A stretch of DNA of 64,000 nt, taken from the NCBI RefSeq assembly GCF_023218175.1, contig NZ_JALPTH010000008.1, positions 1 to 64,000 of the forward strand. Reading direction: 5' to 3'. The translations under genes and the position numbers were made by a program. Under the pieces are notes generated by a model that saw only the letters and a list, made by a program, of their open reading frames with translations, searched no databases and was not told where the DNA came from. Positions 25,852-32,628 of this stretch are shown here, one piece after another (within the stretch, counting starts at the first letter, position 1; each line of letters starts with the position of its first letter). The DNA comes from Streptomyces lichenis. GTDB lineage: Bacteria > Actinomycetota > Actinomycetes > Streptomycetales > Streptomycetaceae.

Positions 25852-27471
25852 ATGACGGCGCGGCGCCGTGGTGAGGGCATGGTGAGACGGTTCGTCCCGC
25901 GTACCGGGGTCCGCTGGAAGATCTCGCTCGCCATCGCGGGGGTGGGCGCCCTGGTGGCGGCCGCGCTCAGCCTGGTCGTCCACAACGCCGCCCGGGTGTC
26001 CATGCTGGACAACGCCCGGGACGTGCAGATGGAGCGGCTGCTGTTCGCCCAGCGGATGTACGAGTCGGCCAAGCCGAAGGGCGACCCCAAGTTCGGCGCC
26101 AAGCTCAACGACCCGGCGCTGCCCGCCGCGTTGGACGACCTGATCGGGCAGCAGCGGAAGGCCACCTATGTGGCCGAGCGGGACGGCGGGGCGCCGGACG
26201 TCTGGGCGGCCGTTCCGCTGGCCAACGGCGAGGTGCTGTCGCTGCACACCCGGTTCGCCGACCGCTCGGCGACGATCATGAACGATCTGGACCAGGCCCT
26301 GGTGGTGGGCTCGGTGTCCACCGTGTTCGGCGGCTGCGCGCTGGGGGTGCTGATCGGCGGCCAGCTCTCGCGGCGGCTGCGGAAGGCGGCCACGGCCGCC
26401 GGGAAGGTCGCCCAGGGCAACACCGAGGTACGGGTGCGGGACGCCGTCGGCGGGGTCGTCCGGGACGAGACGGACGAGCTGGCCCGGGCGGTGGACGCGC
26501 TGACCGACGCGCTCAACGAGCGGATCGAGGCCGAGCGGCGGGTCACCGCGGACATCGCGCACGAGCTGCGCACCCCGGTGACCGGGCTGCTCACGGCGGC
26601 GGAGCTGCTGCCGCCGGGCCGGCCGACCGAGCTGGTACGGGACCGGGCGCAGGCGATGCGCACCCTGGTGGAGGACGTCTTGGAGGTGGCCCGGCTGGAC
26701 GGGGCCTCCGAGCGGGCCGAGCTCCAGGAGATCGCGCTGGGCGAGTTCGTGGCCCGGCGGGTGCGGACCCTCCACCCGGATGTGGCGCTGCGGGTGGTGC
26801 ACGAGTCGTGGGTGAACACCGACCCGCGCCGGCTGGAGCGGATCCTGGGCAATCTGCTGGCCAACGCCGCCAAGCACGGCCGGGGCCCGGTGGAGGTCAC
26901 CGTCGAGGGCCGGGTGGTCCGGGTCCGCGACCACGGCCCCGGCTTCCCGGCGGAGCTGCTGCGGGAGGGCCCGAGCCGCTTCCGCACCGGCTCCAGCGAC
27001 CGGGCAGGACACGGCCACGGGCTGGGCCTCACCATCGCCGCGGGCCAGGCCCGGGTGCTGGGCGCCCGGCTCACCTTCCGCAACGCCGCCCCGACGACGG
27101 ACCTCCCGCCCGAGCCCGCGGAGCCTCGGGGCGCCGGGACCGGTACGGGGGCGGGGGCCGGTACGGGGACTGGGGCGGGTGCCGGTACGGGGGCGGGGGC
27201 CGGTACAGCCGCAGGGACGGGTGTCGGTACGGGGACTAGGACGGGTGTCGGTGCCGGTACGGCCGCAGGGACGTGTGCCGGTACGGGGACGGGGACGGGT
27301 GCCGGGACGGCGACGGGTGCCGGTACGGCCGCGGGCGGTCTGGCGCCGGGCCCGGAGCGGGCAGCGGCGTCCGGCGGCGCCATCGCGGTGCTGTGGCTCC
27401 CCGAGCACGCCCCCACGGCCACCGGCAGCTTCCCGGTCCTGCGACTGCCGGGGGCCCGGGAGGAGCGGTAG
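25852..27471 (+). CDS. cseC: CseC sensor histidine kinase
   Basis: The 539-residue membrane kinase has two helices (KISLAIAGVGALVAAALSLVV and LVVGSVSTVFGGCALGVLIGG) bounding an outer sensor loop of about 100 residues. HAMP comes next, then the H-box DIAHELRTPVTGLL, N-box LGNLLANAAKHG, G1 RDHGPGF and G2 GHGHGLGL. Between the ATPase core and its last strand (AIAVLWLPEHAP) is a 75-residue insert, about 427-500, made almost only of Gly, Ala and Thr, encoded by degenerate tandem repeats. The kinase reports wall damage to CseB. Confidence 0.94.
   Translation: MTARRRGEGMVRRFVPRTGVRWKISLAIAGVGALVAAALSLVVHNAARVSMLDNARDVQMERLLFAQRMYESAKPKGDPKFGAKLNDPALPAALDDLIGQQRKATYVAERDGGAPDVWAAVPLANGEVLSLHTRFADRSATIMNDLDQALVVGSVSTVFGGCALGVLIGGQLSRRLRKAATAAGKVAQGNTEVRVRDAVGGVVRDETDELARAVDALTDALNERIEAERRVTADIAHELRTPVTGLLTAAELLPPGRPTELVRDRAQAMRTLVEDVLEVARLDGASERAELQEIALGEFVARRVRTLHPDVALRVVHESWVNTDPRRLERILGNLLANAAKHGRGPVEVTVEGRVVRVRDHGPGFPAELLREGPSRFRTGSSDRAGHGHGLGLTIAAGQARVLGARLTFRNAAPTTDLPPEPAEPRGAGTGTGAGAGTGTGAGAGTGAGAGTAAGTGVGTGTRTGVGAGTAAGTCAGTGTGTGAGTATGAGTAAGGLAPGPERAAASGGAIAVLWLPEHAPTATGSFPVLRLPGAREER
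27130..27340 (+). repeat. cseC: Degenerate tandem repeats inside cseC
   Basis: Repeats of a unit like GGTACGGGGGCGGGGGCC, varying by multiples of three bases, encode the Gly-Ala-Thr run near the C-terminus of CseC. The reading frame is kept throughout, which suggests that expansion and contraction are tolerated. Confidence 0.85.
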
Positions 27472-27540
27472 CCACAGCCCCGCACCCCCCCGGTATCCCG
27501 CGCGGGGCGGCGGACGGCCCCGGGGCCGGAGGCGTACGGA

Positions 27541-27562
27541 GGTCACCCGCCCCGCGTTCACC
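27541..27562 (+). promoter_or_regulatory. Possible PHO box upstream of the phytase gene
   Basis: GGTCACC (27541-27547) and GTTCACC (27556-27562) match the core of the Streptomyces PhoP direct repeat unit (G[GT]TCA...). They are 15 bases apart, not the canonical 11, and lie about 130 bases upstream of the phytase start. Control of a phytase by phosphate starvation would make sense. Confidence 0.35.
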
Positions 27563-27650
27563 GGGGGCACACCGGCCGCTGGGGAGCCGTACCCGCCCCG
27601 TACACCCGGCGGCCGGACGCTCCTCACCGACCGTACGAGTCCCGTCCCCG

Positions 27651-27688
27651 TCCGTCAGGAGTCCCGTTGATTCCGTCAGGAGTCCCGT
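27651..27688 (+). repeat. Duplicated ribosome binding site of the phytase gene
   Basis: TCCGTCAGGAGTCCCGT occurs at 27651-27667 and 27672-27688, a 21-base tandem step. Each copy carries CAGGAG; the second is correctly placed before the ATG at 27691. Confidence 0.8.
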
Positions 27689-27690
27689 CG

Positions 27691-29079
27691 ATGAGGCACC
27701 GTCCCACCCGGCTGACCGCTCTCGCCCTCCTCGGCTCGGCCCTCGCCGTCCTGGCGACCGCCGCGCCCCCGGTCACCGCCGCAGGCCCGGAGCACCCCGG
27801 CCAACGACACGATCGGCCCGTCCTGCCCGCCGTCACCCCGCGCGCCGACACGCCCACGCTCCACGACGACGAGGCGGGCGGCAACGCGGACGCCGACGAC
27901 CCGGCGATCTGGCGCAACCCGGCCGACCCGGACCGCAGTCTGGTCGTCGCCACCGCCAAGGAGGGCGGGCTGCGCGTCTACGACCTGGACGCCCGGGTGG
28001 TGCAGAGCGTCCCCGCGCCCCCGGCGCCCGGACCCGAGGACGCCCCGGGGCGCTTCAACAACGTGGACCTGGTGCACGGACTGCGCCTGGGCACCGGTGG
28101 CAAGGCCGGACACCGCTCCCGCCCTGCCGATGCGGCCGTCACCACCGACCGGGGCCGCGACCGGCTGCGGGTGTACCGGATCACGGCACCCGGCCGCTCC
28201 GGGGCGGCCCCGCTCACCGATGTCACCGACCCGGCCGCGCCGCCCGTCTTCTCGGCCGGCGGCCAGGGCGAGATCAACGAGCAGCGCACCGCCTACGGGC
28301 TCGCCACCTGGACCGACGAGGCCAGCGGCCGTTCGTACGCCCTGGTCAGCCGGCGTGAGCGGACCCGGATCGCGCTGCTGGAGCTGCTGCCCACCGCACG
28401 CGGCACGGTCACCTACCGGACCGTGCGCACCTTGGACCTGCCGGCCTCCTTCCGGCTGCCGAACGGCCGCTCCTGGTCGCCGTGCGCCGAGCCGGGCGAG
28501 CAGCCGCAGGTCGAGGGCATGGTGGTGGATCCGGCGCACCGGGTGCTCTACGCGGGCCAGGAGGACGTCGGCATCTGGCGCGTCCGCGCCGACCTGACCG
28601 GCGCCCCGGTGCTGCTGGACAAGGTCCGGGAGTTCGGCGTGCCCGGCACCTACGACGAGGAGACCGAGGAGTGCGCGCCCGGCGCCGACCCCGGCTTCGG
28701 CGGGAGGCACCTGGCGGCGGACGTCGAGGGGCTGACCCTGCTCCCCGGGCGCGGCGGGGGCGGCCGGCTGCTGGCCTCCAGCCAGGGGGACGACACCTTC
28801 GCCGCGTACGACCGCCGGACGGCGGCGCGTACACCGGGGTACGGGTCCGGCACGGCGTACGCGGGCGGCTTCCGGGTCGTGGCGGGGCGCGGGCCGCTGG
28901 ACGGCGCCGAGGAGTGCGACGGTGCGGCGGTGCTGAACGCCCCGCTGGGCCGACGCTACCCGCACGGGCTGCTGGTGGTCCAGGACGGCCGGGCCGGGGA
29001 CCCGCAGGACGGTGGACGGGCCTCGACCGGCTTCAAGTTCGTCGCCCTGGAGGATGTCCGGGGCGCCCTGAAGGGCTGA
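27691..29079 (+). CDS. Secreted beta-propeller phytase
   Basis: The 462-residue enzyme releases phosphate from phytate outside the cell. A signal peptide (MRHRPTRLTALALLGSALAVLATAAPPVTAAG) precedes the propeller. Family signatures are ADADDPAIWRNP, RFNNVDLVHG, GQGEINEQRTAYGL, QVEGMVVDPAHRVLYAGQEDVGIWRV, DVEGLTLL, LASSQGDDTFAAYDR and YPHGLLVVQDG, including the acidic residues that bind calcium and phosphate. The start at 27691 follows a duplicated CAGGAG. Possible PHO-box halves lie upstream. A strong hairpin follows the stop. Confidence 0.92.
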   Translation: MRHRPTRLTALALLGSALAVLATAAPPVTAAGPEHPGQRHDRPVLPAVTPRADTPTLHDDEAGGNADADDPAIWRNPADPDRSLVVATAKEGGLRVYDLDARVVQSVPAPPAPGPEDAPGRFNNVDLVHGLRLGTGGKAGHRSRPADAAVTTDRGRDRLRVYRITAPGRSGAAPLTDVTDPAAPPVFSAGGQGEINEQRTAYGLATWTDEASGRSYALVSRRERTRIALLELLPTARGTVTYRTVRTLDLPASFRLPNGRSWSPCAEPGEQPQVEGMVVDPAHRVLYAGQEDVGIWRVRADLTGAPVLLDKVREFGVPGTYDEETEECAPGADPGFGGRHLAADVEGLTLLPGRGGGGRLLASSQGDDTFAAYDRRTAARTPGYGSGTAYAGGFRVVAGRGPLDGAEECDGAAVLNAPLGRRYPHGLLVVQDGRAGDPQDGGRASTGFKFVALEDVRGALKG

Positions 29080-29091
29080 ACGCACACCGAA

Positions 29092-29124
29092 GGGGGCCGG
29101 CCCGTGGTGCATGGGCCGGCCCCC
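29092..29124. terminator. Strong bidirectional terminator
   Basis: A 12-bp GC stem, GGGGGCCGGCCC (29092-29103) with GGGCCGGCCCCC (29113-29124), and a 9-base loop lie between the converging phytase and MFS genes. Confidence 0.85.
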
Positions 29125-29142
29125 TCCTCGTACATCTGTCGC

Positions 29143-30747
29143 TCAGATGGCCGCGTCCACCAGCGGCGGGTTCTTCGCCCCGTCCCCGGCGGGCGGGGTG
29201 GGCTGGGGTCCGGCGCCCTTCAGCGGGACCTCCTTGACGAAGAAGGCCGCCACGAAGCCCAGCACCGCGATGGCCGACCCGAGCAGGAAGGCCCCGTGGA
29301 TGCCGGAGGAGACCGCGAACTGATAGGCCTCACGGGCCTGTTCGGGCATCTTGGCCAGGCTGGCCGCGTCCAGCTGGGCGGACGCCAGGCTGCCTCCGCC
29401 GCGGGACGCCATCTCGTCCTGCACCCGGCTGTTGAACAGCGCGCCCATGATGGCGACGCCGAAGGAGGAGCCGAGGGTGCGGAAAAGGGTGGTGGACGAG
29501 GACGCGACGCCCATGTCCTTCATCTCCACGCTGTTCTGGGCGACCAGCATGGTGATCTGCATCAGGAAGCCCATACCGGCGCCGAGCACCGCCATGTAGA
29601 GGCCCGAGGTGAGCCGGGAGGTGCCGGTGTCCATCTGCGCGAGCAGGAACAGCCCGATGACCATCAGCGCGCCGCCCGCGATCGGGAAGACCTTGTACTT
29701 GCCGCTGCTGGTGGTGACCCGGCCCGCGACCAGCGAGACGGCCATCATCGACAGCAGCATCGGCAGGAGCAGCAGCCCCGAGTTGGTGGCGGAGGCGCCC
29801 TGCACCGACTGCTGGTACAGCGGCAGGAAGAGCACCGCGCCGAACATCACGAAGCCGGTGAGGAAGCCGATCACCGACATCAGGGTGAAGTTGCGGCTGC
29901 GGAAGATGTGCAGCGGGACGACCGGCTCGGCGGCCTTGGTCTCCACGTAGACGAACGCGGCGAGGGCGGCGACGCCGAGCGCGATCAGTCCGACGATGGT
30001 GGCGGAGCCCCAGGCGTACTCGGTGCCGCCCCAGGTGGTGACCAGCACGATCGCGGTGATGCCGACGGTCAGCAGTCCGGCGCCCAGGTAGTCGATCCTG
30101 GCCCGGCCGGTGCGCTCCTTGCGGGGCAGGTGGAGCACGGCGGTGACCATGGCGAGGGCCACCGCGCCGAGCGGCAGGTTGATGTAGAACGACCAGCGCC
30201 AGCCCCAGTGGTCGGTGATGGTGCCGCCGACCAGCGGGCCGCCGATCATGGCCAGGGCCATCACGCCGGCCATCATGCCCTGGTACTTGCCGCGCTCCCG
30301 GGGCGGGATCAGATCGCCGATGATCGCCATCACGCCGACCATCAGACCGCCGGCGCCCAGGCCCTGCACGGCGCGGAAGCCGATGAGCTGGCCCATGTCC
30401 TGGGCCATGCCGCTGAGCGCGGAGCCGATCAGGAAGATGACGATCGAGGTGAGGAAGGTGCCCTTGCGGCCGTAGAGGTCGCCGAGCTTGCCCCAGATCG
30501 GGGTGGAGGCCGCGGTGGCCAGGGTGTAGGCGGTGACCACCCAGGAGAGGTGCTCCAGGCCGCCCAGCTCACCGACGATCGTCGGCATGGCGGTGCCGAT
30601 GATCATGTTGTCCAGCATGGCGAGCAGCATCGCGATCATGAGCGCGAGCAGCACGACCCGTACGCTCCGGGCGGGCTTGCCCTCGTCGGCCGCCGCTGCC
30701 GGGGCCGCCGCCCCGGAACTGCGATCTGGTGAAGCTGGCGTACTCAT
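29143..30747 (-). CDS. MFS drug efflux protein, DHA2 (EmrB/QacA) family
   Basis: The 534-residue transporter has 14 predicted membrane segments. Motif C-like and motif A features are visible: LDNMIIGTAMPTIVGELGG after the first helix, GKLGDLYGRKGTF (motif A), and IGGPLVGGTITDHWGWRWSFYINLPLG, which is typical of 14-helix drug:proton antiporters. Its promoter (TTGACG at 30820-30825, TACCTT at 30796-30801, 18 apart, minus strand) lies inside a large inverted repeat shared with the divergent TetR gene. It is therefore most likely induced by a compound that releases that TetR protein. Confidence 0.94.
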   Translation of the reverse strand: MSTPASPDRSSGAAAPAAAADEGKPARSVRVVLLALMIAMLLAMLDNMIIGTAMPTIVGELGGLEHLSWVVTAYTLATAASTPIWGKLGDLYGRKGTFLTSIVIFLIGSALSGMAQDMGQLIGFRAVQGLGAGGLMVGVMAIIGDLIPPRERGKYQGMMAGVMALAMIGGPLVGGTITDHWGWRWSFYINLPLGAVALAMVTAVLHLPRKERTGRARIDYLGAGLLTVGITAIVLVTTWGGTEYAWGSATIVGLIALGVAALAAFVYVETKAAEPVVPLHIFRSRNFTLMSVIGFLTGFVMFGAVLFLPLYQQSVQGASATNSGLLLLPMLLSMMAVSLVAGRVTTSSGKYKVFPIAGGALMVIGLFLLAQMDTGTSRLTSGLYMAVLGAGMGFLMQITMLVAQNSVEMKDMGVASSSTTLFRTLGSSFGVAIMGALFNSRVQDEMASRGGGSLASAQLDAASLAKMPEQAREAYQFAVSSGIHGAFLLGSAIAVLGFVAAFFVKEVPLKGAGPQPTPPAGDGAKNPPLVDAAI

Positions 30748-30763
30748 GAACTGTCTCCCGTTG

Positions 30764-30830
30764 CTTACTTGCCGCCCGGCTAGTTACTACACTGGAAGGT
30801 AGACTGGCTACTAGCCGGGCGTCAAGTAAG
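30764..30830. promoter_or_regulatory. Nested operator between MFS and TetR genes
   Basis: Two 21-base arms, 30764-30784 and 30810-30830, are inverted copies with one mismatch. Within them are CTTACTTG/CAAGTAAG and CCCGGCTAGT/ACTAGCCGGG. The 25-base centre contains the MFS -10 box (TACCTT, minus strand) and a TAGACT (30800-30805) that could be the TetR -10. A dimer or pair of dimers of the TetR protein bound here would shut both promoters. Confidence 0.75.
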
Positions 30831-30865
30831 TTTTGTTCGGACCGATTCGCACCCGTGAGGCGACC

Positions 30866-31429
30866 ATGAGCAGAGGCAACACCCGTCAGCGCATCCAGGA
30901 CGTGGCCCTCGAACTCTTCGCCGAACAGGGCTACGAGAAGACCTCGCTGCGCGAGATCGCCGAGCGGCTGGATGTCACCAAGGCGGCGCTCTACTACCAC
31001 TTCAAGACCAAGGAGGACATCGTCATCAGCCTCTTCGCCGACCTGGGCAGGCCGGTGGACGAGCTGATCGCCTGGGCGGAGGAGCAGCCGCGCACCCTGG
31101 CGACCAAGCAGGAGATCCTGCGCCGCTACCACGTGGCCCTGATGGGGGCGCTCCCCCTCTTCCGCTTCATGCACGAGAACCAGGCGACGGTGCGCGAGCT
31201 GAGCATCGGCGAGACCTTCAAGGCGCGGATGACCACGCTGGCCGGGATGATCCAGGACCCGGGCGCCTCCATGGTGGACCGGGTGCGCTGCGTCAGCGCG
31301 CTGTTCACCATGCACGCCGGACTGTGGCTGATGCAGACGGTCGAGGGCGAGGAGGCCGAGAAGCGCCAGGCCGTCCTGGACGTGGCCATCGACCTGGTGA
31401 CCCAGGCGCACCGCGCCGAGGCGGGCTGA
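30866..31429 (+). CDS. TetR-family regulator of the MFS exporter
   Basis: The 187-residue repressor starts MSRGNTRQRIQDVALELFAEQGYEKTSLREIAERLDVTKAALYYHFKTKEDIV, a textbook TetR DNA-binding domain with the AALYYHFKTKED signature. The C-terminal helical domain would bind the effector. It is divergent from the efflux gene and separated from it by the nested inverted repeat, the usual layout of a local repressor of its own exporter. A hairpin terminator follows the stop. Confidence 0.93.
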   Translation: MSRGNTRQRIQDVALELFAEQGYEKTSLREIAERLDVTKAALYYHFKTKEDIVISLFADLGRPVDELIAWAEEQPRTLATKQEILRRYHVALMGALPLFRFMHENQATVRELSIGETFKARMTTLAGMIQDPGASMVDRVRCVSALFTMHAGLWLMQTVEGEEAEKRQAVLDVAIDLVTQAHRAEAG

Positions 31430-31434
31430 GCACG

Positions 31435-31469
31435 GAGAGGCGGGCGCCCGTGCAGGGCACCCGCCTCTC
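31435..31469. terminator. Bidirectional terminator
   Basis: GAGAGGCGGG (31435-31444) pairs with CCCGCCTCTC (31460-31469); an inner GCCC/GGGC extends the stem with one mismatch. It separates the converging TetR and M23 genes. Confidence 0.85.
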
Positions 31470-31502
31470 AGCGCATCACAGCGCGCATCGGTCCCGCTGT
31501 CG

Positions 31503-32102
31503 TCAGATGGTGACGCCGACCGTGCGCAGGAAGGCGGCCGGGTTCAGGGCCGAGCCGTAGTTCGGGGTGGTACGGATCTCGAAGTGCAGGTGCGGGCCCG
31601 AGGAGTTGCCGGTGTTGCCCGACTTGGCGATGGCCTCGTTGGCCTTGACCGTCTCGCCGATGCGCACGTTGACCTTGGACAGGTGGGCGTACTGCGAGAA
31701 CTTGCCGTTGGCGTGCTTGATCACGATGGCGTTGCCGTAGGCGGGGCCGTCACCGGCGCCGTTGGGGCCGGCCTTGACCACGGTGCCCGCGGCGGCGGCC
31801 TTGACGGTGGTACCGGTCGGGACGGCGAAGTCCTGGCCGGAGTGCTTGTGGGCCCACATGGCGCCGCCCTGGTTGTAGCTGGCGCTCAGGGTGTACTGGG
31901 CGACCGGCTTGACCCAGGCGGGGGCCTTCTTGGCAGCCGGCTTCTTCTTGGCGGCGGCCTGGGCGGCGACCTGCTTGGCGGGGGCGGCCTGACCGTCGGC
32001 GGCGAAGGCGGCACCGCCTCCGAACACCATCGACGCTCCCAGACCGGCGGCGGCGAGGGCGACGACGGTGTTGCGGGCGGGGTGCGAAACGCGCTTCGAC
32101 AT
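31503..32102 (-). CDS. Secreted M23 peptidase (LytM-type wall hydrolase)
   Basis: The 199-residue protein starts MSKRVSHPARNTVVALAAAGLGASMVFGGGAAFAADG, a signal peptide with an AFA-A cleavage site, then an Ala/Lys-rich linker. The M23 domain has the zinc ligands in HKHSGQDFAVPTGTTVKA (HxxxD) and in GPHLHFEIR (HxH). Such enzymes cut peptide cross-links of peptidoglycan. An alternative start about 20 codons upstream is less likely because GGAGGA precedes 32102. The 5' region is long and structured. Confidence 0.93.
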   Translation of the reverse strand: MSKRVSHPARNTVVALAAAGLGASMVFGGGAAFAADGQAAPAKQVAAQAAAKKKPAAKKAPAWVKPVAQYTLSASYNQGGAMWAHKHSGQDFAVPTGTTVKAAAAGTVVKAGPNGAGDGPAYGNAIVIKHANGKFSQYAHLSKVNVRIGETVKANEAIAKSGNTGNSSGPHLHFEIRTTPNYGSALNPAAFLRTVGVTI

Positions 32103-32628
32103 GCGGGGAAGTCCTCCGGACAAGAGCGGACCCGGTGCGAGCGGTGCACCGGGCTGGTTGCTCATCCTTGGTAACCCGACCCCCCATCCCGCCTCAAACC
32201 CCCCATCTACGACATTCGGTCGTAGCGAAGGCGGTGTGACGAGGGCTCTTGACGAGGAGCGGAACCCGAAGCCGTATGCCCGAAATGTCCTAACAAAGTA
32301 AGGTTTAGCGCGTCGTAGTACGCCTCCATCTGCGGCTTTCCCCCCAGCTCACCCGGATCTCGGAGCAGGCGGGCCCCAGCAGGCCGCGGAGGACACCCCC
32401 GGCGGGCCCCTTGCGCCCCTCCGGCAGCACTATTCCTCGTAGTACCGCCCAAACCGCCTGTGCGGCTTGTCACCACCGACCCCCGGGAGCCTGTGGCCCC
32501 GGTCACCGCCGTACCCCCTCCCGGTGTGGCCCCGGTCACCGGTGAGGGCTCTTGGATACGCCCCTCCCGGCGGCCCCGCTCCCCGATAGGCTCGGATCGG
32601 TTGTCCACGCACCCGGGGGGATAGACGC
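32103..32628. other. Long intergenic region between M23 peptidase and NACHT genes
   Basis: No gene is seen in these 526 bases. They hold a perfect 7-bp hairpin CTACGAC/GTCGTAG (32207-32213 with 32219-32225), an AT-richer stretch near 32288-32312 that could hold the minus-strand promoter, and a plus-strand TTGACG at 32249-32254. There is also a 17-base direct repeat (32492-32508, 32525-32541). Wall-hydrolase genes in Streptomyces often carry a c-di-AMP riboswitch, but I could not match its conserved core here. Confidence 0.5.
32492..32541. repeat. 17-base direct repeat upstream of the NACHT gene
   Basis: TGTGGCCCCGGTCACCG at 32492-32508 and again at 32525-32541, 33 bases apart (about three helical turns), 90-140 bases before the NACHT start. 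It could be a pair of regulator sites. Confidence 0.6.

Noticed and set aside
32207..32225. Perfect hairpin CTACGAC/GTCGTAG considered as an intrinsic terminator or attachment site
   Set aside because: No T run follows and no second copy was seen in the window, so only its symmetry is reported.
32103..32330. Possible c-di-AMP (ydaO) riboswitch before the M23 peptidase
   Set aside because: I could not find the conserved ydaO core by eye on either strand. It is kept only as a check under the findings.
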